From assembly GCA_017411125.1 (NCBI GenBank), contig JAFPNP010000301.1, positions 1 through 6,701 on the forward strand: 6,701 nucleotides of DNA, in the 5' to 3' direction. Origin of the DNA: Kiritimatiellia bacterium. GTDB lineage: Bacteria > Verrucomicrobiota > Kiritimatiellia > RFP12 > UBA1067. Shown here one piece after another: positions 1-6,485 of the stretch. Position 1 is the stretch's first letter, and the number at the start of each line of letters is the position of its first letter. The notes below the pieces were generated by a model that saw nothing but the letters and a program-made list of their open reading frames with translations, was not told the origin of the DNA and searched no databases. The position numbers were made by a program, and so were the translations under genes.

Positions 1-38
1 GCCTCCCGCGCCGATTGTTTTGCCGACACGCTTTTCAT
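1..38 (-). CDS. 5' end of an unidentified gene, truncated by the window edge
   Basis: Reading leftwards from the ATG at 38-36, the frame is open to the window edge and encodes MKSVSAKQSARE plus the start of an Ala codon. The start is supported by a purine-rich stretch containing AAGGAAA about 8 bases upstream. A promoter-like element lies about 40 bases upstream (73-105) and leaves a normal leader of about 30 bases. There is no signal peptide in the visible part, so the product is probably cytoplasmic. Twelve residues are too few to name a family. A DNA-binding regulator would fit the hydrophilic start, but that is only a guess. It shares its promoter sequence with the exported protein gene behind it, so the two may respond to the same signal. 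Confidence 0.6.
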   Translation of the reverse strand, partial: MKSVSAKQSARE

Positions 39-72
39 CGCAGTTTCCTTTTTCCTCTCTTCCCCAACTGGA

Positions 73-91
73 GTTAGTTTAGCATATTCGG
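73..91 (-). repeat. 19-base direct repeat, copy 1
   Basis: The minus-strand sequence CCGAATATGCTAAACTAAC occurs here and, without mismatch, at 2204-2186 in the same orientation. Both copies lie just upstream of a minus-strand start codon and include the proposed extended -10. Identity extends on both sides of the -10, which is more than a bare promoter needs. Confidence 0.85.
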
Positions 92-105
92 ACTGCCCGT
101 AGCAA
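73..105 (-). promoter_or_regulatory. Promoter of the left-edge gene (copy 1 of the repeated promoter)
   Basis: On the minus strand a -35 box TTGCTA (105-100) is followed by an 18-base spacer and a -10 box TAAACT (81-76). The -10 is preceded by TGC, giving an extended -10, TGCTAAACT. The surrounding 19 bases (91-73) are identical to those in front of the exported protein gene at 2204-2186. The predicted transcription start is near 69, leaving a leader of about 30 bases that carries a ribosome binding site. The boxes are read directly from the sequence. Their use by the housekeeping sigma factor is inferred. Confidence 0.6.
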
Positions 106-150
106 CCACAAAACGCCGCCGCCGGATGGATGGATTTCAACCGCCTCCGG

Positions 151-2175
151 CTACCAGTCAACCCCCATGAGCATGAACTCGCAGCCGGCCTTCATGTGGA
201 TCGCCGTCATCCACAGCATCTCCCAGCTGTCGCGGTAGACGCCGCGGAACTTTGCCGCGTCGCTGTCGCGCCCGGGGAAGCTGTGGTCGTCAAGCAGGTT
301 TCCGAAGTTCGTCATCTGGATGTTCTCGCCCGCCGCTCCCCGTTCGTCGAGGAGCTGGCAGCCGCTTGAAAACCTGAGCTTTGCAATGTCCTGCAGCCGC
401 CTGTCGTTCCAGTACGCGCCCATGCGCCAGGTGGCCGGCGCCTCTATCGCGCCAAGGCAGTCCATGCACTGGTTCTGCGGCGAGACCATCATCCAGCCGG
501 TGGCGCGGAAGCCGTGGTTGAAGAGGTCGCTGCCCTCCGGCATCGGGATGTCCCACGAGACCATGTACGTGAGCGACATTTCAAGCGCGTGGCGCACACA
601 CCTCTCCCACTTGGCCGCTGCGGCCGCATCCCCGCGTTTGACGGCGCTGCGCAGCATCGCCTCGAACCCCATGAACGCGGCCTGGCAGCTTTCGCCGTCC
701 TCGCATCGCGCATCCAGCGTCGCGCCCCAGTAGACGGATTCATATGAAATGAACCGCTTGGCTAGCGCGTCGGCGATGCGGCCGGCCGCCTCGAGCATCC
801 GCGCATCGCCGAACATCTCGCAGCCCGCCACAAGCGGCGGCACCAGATAGCCGTCGCCGGCGTTGAGCGGCCCCTTCCAGCCTTTTCCAAGCACGTGGCC
901 GGCGAGCGTCGTGAGGGACTTCCTCGCGAACGCCTTCCACTTCGCGCTGTCGAGTCCGGCCTCCGGGTGCGAATCGGCGAATGCGACCGCCTGCACTATC
1001 GTGTCGACCGCCATGCCGCAATTGACGATCGAGCCGACCGCCCTGCCCCTTCTTGGCATACTGCCGCCGAAACAGTATTTCACGGAGAAACGTCCGTCGT
1101 GCATGACGGTGGGCGAGAAGGCGTCGGCAATGGCGTCGAGGGAGCGTTGCGCCTTTTCCCGGTCGCCCGCGCCGCCGAGCACGGCAAGGCCGAAGCTGCA
1201 CGCCTCCGATTGGTCCACCCAGCCCAGCCCGAACGAGTTGTAGTAGAAGTCGACAGGCTGGCGGTACGTCACGCCCGGCCGCGGCTTGCAGAACGTCGTG
1301 AAGCCGCACATCCCGTTCCCAGGGTCTTCCCGCCAGCGCGTGAGCGCATAACTGCGCTTTGCGGCCATGATGCGCTTCAGCGGTGCCTCGCGCACGAGGG
1401 CGCGCTCCGGCTGGAAGATGTCAAGCGACTTGCGCATCGCCTGCTGGAATCCGAACGCCTCCCTTGTGGCCTTGCCGGTCTGTATCCAGAACATCTTCTC
1501 CACGGGCTTGTTCGGACGGAGCGTGATGTACGCCTCGTCGTATTTCGTCCATCCGCCGTCGAAGGGGATCCCCTTAACCGTCGAACGGCGTCCGTTGAAG
1601 CCGACCGGGCCGGATAGCAGCACGATGTCCGCGCCATCGTCTGCGGCCTCCACCCCCGCGCTCCACCATTGGTCTGGGTGCACCGCTCCCTTGACGGCGG
1701 AAGGCCAGACGTGCAACGCCGCGAAATCGCCTGTCTTCGCATTCTCCAGCAGCGAGAACGGCATGGGCAGCCGGTGCTCCTCGAAAATGCCGAATTCGCC
1801 CTTGCCGCCGAAATAGACAGGAACGCGGCCGTCCTTGATCCCGCGATTGGAAGGATTGCCGTAGAGCAGCACGCCTGGCAGGAACGGCTTCAGATCCCCG
1901 GCGTCGCCATTCACATGGTAGCGAACCGAAAGCGTGACTTTCTCCAGTGGCTTGTCGCCATGCCACACCCAGCGGCGCACCACGCGCTCGAAGCCATCGC
2001 CGGCGGGCGTGCGAACATCCGTCACGGTCAAGCCCGGGACGTTGCGGACCCACTCCCTGACCCAGCCGTTTTCCCATCCGAGGCCGATTTCAGCCGGGAG
2101 AAGTCCCGCTGCGGCGGAACACGCCGCCATCCCTGCAGCAATTCCCGCCGCCGTCAAACTGCAATATCTTTTCAT
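151..2175 (-). CDS. Exported 674-residue protein, probable glycoside-hydrolase-like enzyme of unrecognised family
   Basis: The start at 2175 gives a clear export signal: a basic MKRYC followed by an Ala/Gly-rich hydrophobic stretch to about residue 24. M16-A-A-C19 could serve as a weak lipobox, so the protein may be a lipoprotein anchored at Cys19 instead of freely secreted. Residues of about 30-260 are rich in beta-type segments (for example GVLLYGNPSN, residues 101-110). Residues of about 265-674 look like repeated helical hairpins with conserved Trp, Asp and Glu, as in alpha/alpha toroid glycosidases. A cluster of acids at D488, E492, D493 and E495, and the motif NHGFRATGW (553-561), are candidate active-site parts. 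I do not recognise the family, so a role in polysaccharide breakdown is an inference from architecture. The gene stands alone behind its own promoter (2186-2218). No Shine-Dalgarno sequence precedes the ATG, and no clear terminator hairpin is seen after the stop at 151. Alternatives are a non-catalytic carbohydrate-binding protein or a lyase with a toroid fold. Confidence 0.85.
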   Translation of the reverse strand: MKRYCSLTAAGIAAGMAACSAAAGLLPAEIGLGWENGWVREWVRNVPGLTVTDVRTPAGDGFERVVRRWVWHGDKPLEKVTLSVRYHVNGDAGDLKPFLPGVLLYGNPSNRGIKDGRVPVYFGGKGEFGIFEEHRLPMPFSLLENAKTGDFAALHVWPSAVKGAVHPDQWWSAGVEAADDGADIVLLSGPVGFNGRRSTVKGIPFDGGWTKYDEAYITLRPNKPVEKMFWIQTGKATREAFGFQQAMRKSLDIFQPERALVREAPLKRIMAAKRSYALTRWREDPGNGMCGFTTFCKPRPGVTYRQPVDFYYNSFGLGWVDQSEACSFGLAVLGGAGDREKAQRSLDAIADAFSPTVMHDGRFSVKYCFGGSMPRRGRAVGSIVNCGMAVDTIVQAVAFADSHPEAGLDSAKWKAFARKSLTTLAGHVLGKGWKGPLNAGDGYLVPPLVAGCEMFGDARMLEAAGRIADALAKRFISYESVYWGATLDARCEDGESCQAAFMGFEAMLRSAVKRGDAAAAAKWERCVRHALEMSLTYMVSWDIPMPEGSDLFNHGFRATGWMMVSPQNQCMDCLGAIEAPATWRMGAYWNDRRLQDIAKLRFSSGCQLLDERGAAGENIQMTNFGNLLDDHSFPGRDSDAAKFRGVYRDSWEMLWMTAIHMKAGCEFMLMGVDW

Positions 2176-2185
2176 GCCGATCGAC

Positions 2186-2204
2186 GTTAGTTTAGCATAT
2201 TCGG
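2186..2204 (-). repeat. 19-base direct repeat, copy 2
   Basis: This is the exact second copy of the minus-strand sequence CCGAATATGCTAAACTAAC, also found at 91-73. The repeats bracket the exported protein gene, but their placement relative to -35 boxes and start codons argues for a promoter role rather than insertion-site duplications. Confidence 0.85.
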
Positions 2205-2218
2205 CACATCAGTGGCAA
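2186..2218 (-). promoter_or_regulatory. Promoter of the exported hydrolase-like gene (copy 2 of the repeated promoter)
   Basis: On the minus strand the -35 box TTGCCA (2218-2213) matches TTGACA at five of six positions. An 18-base spacer separates it from the -10 TAAACT (2194-2189), which carries an upstream TGC (extended -10). Spacing and -10 are the same as in copy 1. The predicted transcription start is near 2182, only about 6 bases before the ATG at 2175, so the message would be almost leaderless. The -35 box overlaps the tail of the decayed DUF4338-like fragment. Confidence 0.6.
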
Positions 2219-2580
2219 GTGCAATCGGCGTTTGCCGCAAAATTCGTGAGGGCGTTCGACACGATCAGGTCCCATGCGTCCCTCCTGAACGGCTTCATGA
2301 ACAGCACCTTCGGCCTGTCGTTCGGGATGTAGAAGTCCCGCGCGTGGTTCACGCGGGAGAACCCCTTCGTCTTCCCGACCTCCTCCCACCCCGCCGCGCG
2401 GAAGCTGATCCGCCATCTCAGGGCTGGCGACAAGAAGCCGTGCGAGTTCAACGCGGTAGTCGAGCAGGTATCGTCCTACGCATTCGCCACGCAGTGCCAG
2501 GCGGAGTTGTTCTGGAGCAACAAGGACGGTTGGGAAGAAATCGCTCGCCGTGCGCGTGCCAGGGCGTGTCCCGAAAGATA
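2209..2580 (-). pseudogene. Decayed C-terminal fragment of a DUF4338/Mom-like (GNAT-fold) protein
   Basis: The minus-strand frame ending at TGA 2211-2209 encodes FRAAGWEEVGKTKGFSR and then RPKVLFMKPFRRDAWDLI. From memory, this order matches the C-terminal end of DUF4338 proteins: a cYRAAnW..lGeT.GrgR block, then a PK.vfVyPL.rdA..L block. That family has a GNAT-like fold, includes DruA of the Druantia phage-defence system, and resembles Mom-type DNA-modification proteins. Upstream, the same frame continues as SLLLQNNSAWHCVANA but is cut by a TAG at 2478-2476. Only a TTG codon (2451) could start the intact part, and no ribosome binding site supports it. Family members usually run to about 280-400 residues, so most of the gene is missing. 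The glyQS promoter now occupies the position of the lost part. I read it as a relic of an accessory or phage-related gene. The left and right limits are approximate. An alternative is a fortuitous high-GC open frame, but the ordered motif match makes that less likely. Confidence 0.5.
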
Positions 2581-2606
2581 GCGCAGTCCTGCCATGCGGC
2601 GGGCGG

Positions 2607-2635
2607 TTTCCCGTCCGGCGGAAATTTGATATACT
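2607..2635 (+). promoter_or_regulatory. Probable promoter of the glyQS-gltX operon
   Basis: An extended -10, TGATATACT (2627-2635), has a near-consensus TATACT hexamer and TG one base before it. At 17 bases upstream the best -35 candidate is TTTCCC (2607-2612), which is poor, as is common when an extended -10 is present. The predicted start near 2642 leaves a leader of about 50 bases before the ATG at 2695. It is the only AT-rich spot in this stretch and lies in the right place. It does not contain the 19-base repeat found on the other strand. Confidence 0.55.
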
Positions 2636-2651
2636 ATGTCCGTTCTGCGGG

Positions 2652-2673
2652 GCGGCAGTCCAGCCGTTGCCGC
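2652..2673 (+). other. Small leader hairpin before the glyQS ribosome binding site
   Basis: GCGGCAG (2652-2658) can pair with TTGCCGC (2667-2673), giving seven pairs including one G-T, around an 8-base loop. It ends 4 bases before the Shine-Dalgarno sequence AAGGAAAG (2678-2685). It has no run of T, so it is not a terminator. The short leader and absence of T-box-like elements give no evidence of tRNA-dependent control. It may be incidental in GC-rich DNA. Confidence 0.25.
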
Positions 2674-2694
2674 AAATAAGGAAAGAAAGAGAAA

Positions 2695-4278
2695 ATGGCA
2701 GAAGAGAACAAATCGAGCCTCGACCCGCTCGCCGCGCTGTGCAAGCGCCGCGGGTTCATCTATCATTCGTCCGAAATCTACGGCGGCATGCCGGGATTCT
2801 GGGACTACGGTCCGCTCGGATGCGAGCTGAAGCAGAACGTCAAGCAGGCATGGTGGCAGTTCACCGTGCGCGGGCGCGAGGACGTGGTCGGGCTTGACGC
2901 CACGATAATCATGCATCCGAAAATCTGGAAGGCGAGCGGACATCTCGACACCTTCGCCGATCCGATGACGATGTGCAAGCAGTGCAAGAAGCTCATGCGC
3001 GCCGACCAGCTGGGCGACATCCGCGCCGAACTCGGCAAGAAGGCCGCCAGCGTCAATCCCGCGTACGCCCTCTCGTGCCCCTACTGCGGCGGCGAGATGA
3101 CCGAGCCGAAGCCGTTCAACCTCATGTTCAAGACCGTCGTCGGCCCGATCGACGATCCGTCCAACGTCGCATACCTCCGCCCCGAAACGGCGCAGGCCAT
3201 CTTCGCGCAGTTTACGAACGTGCTTTCCACTTCGCGTCAGCAGGTGCCTTTCGGCATCGCGCAGATGGGCAAGAGCTTCCGCAACGAAGTGACGCCACGC
3301 AACTACACGTTCCGCAGCCGCGAGTTCGAGCAGATGGAGCTTGAGTTCTTCATACGTCCCGACGAGGCGGTGGAGATTCTCCACGGCCACGTCGTGACGC
3401 TCGCCGACAATCCCGACATCGACGGCCCCGTGCAGGACGACTGGGGCTGGGAAGTGTGGCACAAGTACTGGGTCGAGCAGCGCAAGAAGTTCCTCAACGC
3501 TGTTGGCCTGCCCACCGAGCATTTCGTGGAGTACTGGCAGAAGCCGGACGAGCTCGCCCACTACGCCCGCGCCTGCGTTGACATCGAGTACGATTTCCCG
3601 TTCGGACGCCAGGAGCTCGAGGGCATCGCCGCGCGTTCCGACTTCGACCTCATGCAGCACCAGAAGCATTCCGGCGAAAGCCAGATGGTGTTCGACGACC
3701 CGCTGAAGCAGGCCGCGAAGAAAATGGATGACGCCGCGCGCAAGGCGTTCGTCGAGAAGGTGCAGGCGGACTGGGTGTCGCGCGGCAAGGATCCGCTCGA
3801 CGCGGAGAAGTTTTGCCTCAACCTCTTCGACGGCAAGTACGTGCCGCACGTCATTGAGCCGTCAGCCGGCGTGGACCGTCTCATGCTCGCGCTTCTCTGC
3901 GAAGCCTACGAGGAACAGAAGCTCGTCGACGAGAAGGGCAAGGAGGACGTCCGCACGGTGCTGCACTTCCATCCGAAGGTCGCGCCGGTCAAGGTCGCCG
4001 TGTTCCCGCTTGTAAAGAAGGACGAGGCTTCTTTCAATATGGCGCGCGAGATTTTCGAGAAGCTGCGCAGGAAGGTGAACTGCTTCTGGGACGCGTCCGG
4101 ACAGATCGGGCGCCGCTACCGCCGCCAGGACGAGGCCGGAACGCCGTGGTGCATCACGGTTGATCCGGAGTCGCCGAAAGACGGGAAATTCACCGTTCGC
4201 GACCGCGACACCATGCAGCAGGAGCGCATGACGTACCACGAGTTCCTGCTCAAGATGTACAGCGCGCTTGAGTTCTGA
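2695..4278 (+). CDS. glyQS: Glycyl-tRNA synthetase, single-chain (alpha2) type
   Basis: This cytoplasmic class II synthetase charges tRNA-Gly with glycine using ATP. The 527 residues carry the hallmarks of the homodimeric GlyRS. These are YGPLGCELKQNVKQAWW from residue 38, SGHLDTFADPM (81-91), and RPETAQAIFAQF (162-173). Motif 2 runs FRNEVTPRNYTFRSREFEQME (in two parts, 195-215), and motif 3 is EPSAGVDRLMLALL (388-401). CKQC (94-97) and CPYC (128-131) form a likely zinc knuckle in the insert after motif 1. The HGTP-type anticodon-binding domain runs from about 430 (APVKVAVFPLVKKD) to the end. Length is close to the family's usual 460-510, slightly long. The ATG at 2695 follows AAGGAAAG by 9 bases and begins a normal N-terminus. 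It is the first gene of a tight operon: gltX begins 10 bases after its stop, and that gene's Shine-Dalgarno overlaps the glyQS stop codon. An organism using this form does not need the separate alpha2-beta2 enzyme (GlyQ and GlyS). Confidence 0.97.
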   Translation: MAEENKSSLDPLAALCKRRGFIYHSSEIYGGMPGFWDYGPLGCELKQNVKQAWWQFTVRGREDVVGLDATIIMHPKIWKASGHLDTFADPMTMCKQCKKLMRADQLGDIRAELGKKAASVNPAYALSCPYCGGEMTEPKPFNLMFKTVVGPIDDPSNVAYLRPETAQAIFAQFTNVLSTSRQQVPFGIAQMGKSFRNEVTPRNYTFRSREFEQMELEFFIRPDEAVEILHGHVVTLADNPDIDGPVQDDWGWEVWHKYWVEQRKKFLNAVGLPTEHFVEYWQKPDELAHYARACVDIEYDFPFGRQELEGIAARSDFDLMQHQKHSGESQMVFDDPLKQAAKKMDDAARKAFVEKVQADWVSRGKDPLDAEKFCLNLFDGKYVPHVIEPSAGVDRLMLALLCEAYEEQKLVDEKGKEDVRTVLHFHPKVAPVKVAVFPLVKKDEASFNMAREIFEKLRRKVNCFWDASGQIGRRYRRQDEAGTPWCITVDPESPKDGKFTVRDRDTMQQERMTYHEFLLKMYSALEF

Positions 4279-4285
4279 GGAGGTG
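4277..4285 (+). promoter_or_regulatory. Strong ribosome binding site fixing the gltX start
   Basis: GAGGAGGTG overlaps the glyQS stop codon TGA (4276-4278) and places AGGAGG 5 bases before the ATG at 4289. This picks that ATG over the in-frame TTG at 4268 and GTG at 4283. The overlap suggests translational coupling, with ribosomes ending glyQS positioned to restart on gltX. Confidence 0.8.
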
Positions 4286-4288
4286 GCA

Positions 4289-5605
4289 ATGTCAGAAATC
4301 CGCGTTCGCTTCGCCCCGTCGCCGACGGGGAAAGTCCACATCGGCAACATCCGCGCCGCTATCTACAACTGGCTTTACGCCCGCCATACGGGCGGGAAGT
4401 TTCTCCTGCGCGTCGAGGACACCGACCTCGAGCGTTCCACGCCGGAGGCCATCAAGGCTCTCTTCGAGTGCATGGAATGGCTCGGCCTCGACTACGACGA
4501 GCCCGTCTTCTACCAGACGAAGAACGCCGCGCGCCACCTTGCCTGCGTGGAGAAGCTCCTTGCCGAAGGTCGCGCATACAAGATGGAGAAGACTTCGCGC
4601 GACGGCAAGACCGGCGAAGTCGTGATGTTCCGCATGCCCAAGGAAGGTGTGCTGGCGTTCGACGACGTCGTGAAGGGCCACATGGAGAAGAAGGCCGAGG
4701 ACGTGCCGGACTTCGCCATCGTGCGTTCCGACGGCTCGCCCATCTTCCATCTAGCCAACGTGGTGGACGACATCGACCAGCGCGTGACGCTCGTCATACG
4801 CGGCGACGACCATGTGGAGAACACCTTCAAGCACATAGAACTTTTCAAGGCCCTCGGCGCGGAGCCTCCGCAGTACGGCCATCTCTCGATGATCGTGAAC
4901 GCGCAGGGCAAGCCGTATTCGAAGCGCGATGGCGCGGCGTTCGTGGGCGAGTTCCGCGAACAGGGCTATCTGCCCGAGGCGTTGTTCAACTACCTGCTGC
5001 TTCTCGGCTGGAATCCCGGCGACGAGCGCGAAGTGCTTTCGCGCGACGAGATGGTGGAGCTGTTCGACATAGCGAAGGTTCACGTCACCGCCGCCAAGTT
5101 CGACATCAAGAAGCTGCAGTGGATGAACGGAGAGTACATCCGCCGCGCGCCGAAGGAGACGTACCGCACCGAACTGCTCGCCCGTCTCGCGTCCGCCGGA
5201 CTGTCGGTTCCGGAAGGCTTCGACGTCGGTCTGCTTGTCGACCAGCTGCAAGTGCGCACGAAGTTCTGGAACGACATTCCCGGCAACTGCTCGTATTTCT
5301 TCACAGAGGATTATCCTTTCGACGAGAAGGCGGTATCCAAGAGGCTGAAGAAAGAGGGCGTGAAGGAACTCCTTCTCGACCTCGCAGACCGGTTCGAGAA
5401 ACTGGAGCCGTTCACGGCGTCTGCCGGCGAGGAGATGGTGAAGGAACTTTCGCAGGGGCATGGCATGGGCCCGTGGGTGCATCCTATCCGCGTGGCCGTG
5501 AGCGGACGCGGCGAGGGCATCGGCCTGTTCGAGATGCTGCAGCTGCTCGGGCGCGACCGCACCGTAGCCCGTCTGCGCCGCGCTGCGGAAATGGCATCAA
5601 ACTGA
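4289..5605 (+). CDS. gltX: Glutamyl-tRNA synthetase
   Basis: This cytoplasmic class I synthetase charges tRNA-Glu with glutamate, for protein synthesis and as the tetrapyrrole precursor where that route exists. The N-terminus reads VRFAPSPTGKVHIGN (6-20), with the class I HIGH signature present as HIGN, followed by LLRVEDTDLERS (39-50). GDDHVENTFKHIELFKALG (172-190) lies in the catalytic domain. The second signature, KMSKR, appears as PYSKRDG (209-215). The C-terminal helical anticodon-binding part ends with the usual WVHPIRVAVSGRGEGIGLFE (396-415), so the protein is complete. At 438 residues it is shorter than the common 465-500. No Cys-based zinc site is visible in the acceptor-binding insert. 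Sequence alone does not say whether it is discriminating or also loads tRNA-Gln. An upstream in-frame TTG at 4268 is rejected in favour of the ATG with the strong ribosome binding site. It lies second in the operon, 14 bases ahead of the reductase gene. Confidence 0.95.
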   Translation: MSEIRVRFAPSPTGKVHIGNIRAAIYNWLYARHTGGKFLLRVEDTDLERSTPEAIKALFECMEWLGLDYDEPVFYQTKNAARHLACVEKLLAEGRAYKMEKTSRDGKTGEVVMFRMPKEGVLAFDDVVKGHMEKKAEDVPDFAIVRSDGSPIFHLANVVDDIDQRVTLVIRGDDHVENTFKHIELFKALGAEPPQYGHLSMIVNAQGKPYSKRDGAAFVGEFREQGYLPEALFNYLLLLGWNPGDEREVLSRDEMVELFDIAKVHVTAAKFDIKKLQWMNGEYIRRAPKETYRTELLARLASAGLSVPEGFDVGLLVDQLQVRTKFWNDIPGNCSYFFTEDYPFDEKAVSKRLKKEGVKELLLDLADRFEKLEPFTASAGEEMVKELSQGHGMGPWVHPIRVAVSGRGEGIGLFEMLQLLGRDRTVARLRRAAEMASN

Positions 5606-5619
5606 AAGGACGAGACGAA

Positions 5620-6474
5620 ATGGAAAACCTGCAGTCGTGCAGAACGCTTGCGAACGGCGTCAAGATGCCGTGCGTCGGATACGGAACGTGGCAGACGCCG
5701 TCCGGCGACGTGGCGCGCGATTCCGTCAAGGCCGCGCTCGAACTGGGCTATCGCCACGTGGACACCGCGTCCGCATACGAGAACGAGGAGAGCGTGGGCG
5801 AGGGAATCCGCCGTTCCGGCGTGCGCCGCGACGAGATATTCCTCACTACGAAGCAGTGGACGAGCGCGCGCGGACGCGAGCAGACAATCGCCGCCGCCGA
5901 ACGTTCCCTCAAGGCGCTCGGTACGGACTATCTCGATCTTTATCTGATTCATTGGCCGGCGGTGAAGAAGGGCACGCCGGACTGGGCGGATATCAATGCC
6001 GAGACGTGGAGTGGATTCGAGAAATTGTACCGCGACGGCAAGGTGCGCGCGATCGGCGTTTCGAACTTCCTCGTGGAGCAGCTAGAAGCGCTGAAGTCGC
6101 GCTCGGAGATAATGCCGATGGTGGACCAGATAGAGTTCCATCCCGGCTACGTGCAGAACGCGACCGTCGACTACTGCCGCGCAAACGGCATACAGGTGGA
6201 GGCGTGGAGTCCGCTTGGCTGCGGCAGACTGCTTTCGGATCCGTTGGTGGCGAAGGTCGGCGCGGCGCACGGGAAGTCCGCCGCGCAGGTCTGCGTGCGC
6301 TACGCCATGCAGCACGGCGTCGTGCCGCTGCCGAAGTCCGTCCACCCCGACCGCATCGCCGCGAACGCGCAGGTGTTCGACTTTGCGCTCTCCGATGGCG
6401 AAATGAAGGCGCTGGACGCGATGCCGCAGACGGGGTACAGCGGCTACCATCCAGACGACGCGCCTGCGGGCTGA
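5620..6474 (+). CDS. Aldo/keto reductase (AKR superfamily, 2,5-diketo-gluconate-reductase-like)
   Basis: This is a cytoplasmic NADPH-dependent reductase of carbonyl compounds with the TIM-barrel AKR fold. All four catalytic residues are visible: Asp48 in YRHVDTA (44-50), Tyr53 in AYENE (52-56), Lys78 in TTKQW (76-80) and His111 in LIHWP (109-113). Further signatures are GVSNF (146-150), VDQIEFHPG (168-176) and WSPLG (196-200). The cofactor-binding VPLPKSVHPDRIAANAQVF (235-253) suggests NADPH preference. At 284 residues it is a normal, complete AKR of the bacterial AKR5 type. The physiological substrate cannot be read from the sequence; small aldehydes, methylglyoxal or sugar ketones are all possible. 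The ATG at 5620 follows AAAGGA by 9 bases. The same frame is open much further upstream, but that part lies inside gltX and translates to Arg-rich shadow sequence. It follows gltX by 14 bases and precedes an exported protein gene by 11, so it is probably co-transcribed with both. Confidence 0.93.
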   Translation: MENLQSCRTLANGVKMPCVGYGTWQTPSGDVARDSVKAALELGYRHVDTASAYENEESVGEGIRRSGVRRDEIFLTTKQWTSARGREQTIAAAERSLKALGTDYLDLYLIHWPAVKKGTPDWADINAETWSGFEKLYRDGKVRAIGVSNFLVEQLEALKSRSEIMPMVDQIEFHPGYVQNATVDYCRANGIQVEAWSPLGCGRLLSDPLVAKVGAAHGKSAAQVCVRYAMQHGVVPLPKSVHPDRIAANAQVFDFALSDGEMKALDAMPQTGYSGYHPDDAPAG

Positions 6475-6485
6475 CGGAAAAACCG

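Noticed and set aside
100..150. Terminator for the exported protein gene
   Set aside because: GC-rich runs such as CCGGAGGCGG and CCGGCGGCGGCG, followed by TTTT on the minus strand, do not pair into a convincing hairpin.
73..2204. The two 19-base repeats as target-site duplications or attachment sites of a mobile element carrying the exported protein gene
   Set aside because: No transposase, integrase or terminal inverted repeats are present. Both copies sit at fixed spacing to -35 boxes and before start codons, which fits promoters better.
2338..2357. Inverted repeat CGCGTG-GTT-CACGCG as a terminator or operator
   Set aside because: It lies inside the DUF4338-like reading frame (codons for SRVNHAR), has no T-run, and is small for GC-rich DNA.
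2333..2579. Plus-strand open frame without stops after a TAG at 2330-2332, encoding protein-like sequence ending ACPER
   Set aside because: Its third codon positions coincide with those of the minus-strand DUF4338-like frame, so openness and GC bias are shared. There is no start codon with a ribosome binding site and no family recognised, whereas the minus frame shows ordered motifs.
2476..3849. Long minus-strand open frame (457 codons) antisense to glyQS
   Set aside because: It lies opposite a certain class II synthetase gene, in a frame that high GC at third positions keeps open. Its His/Leu/Arg/Glu-rich translation shows no domain. Only its last part, beyond the 5' end of glyQS, may belong to the decayed fragment.
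4468..5619. In-frame upstream extension of the aldo/keto reductase through gltX
   Set aside because: The translated part is Arg-rich shadow sequence of gltX. The reductase has its own ATG at 5620 with a ribosome binding site, and normal family length from there.
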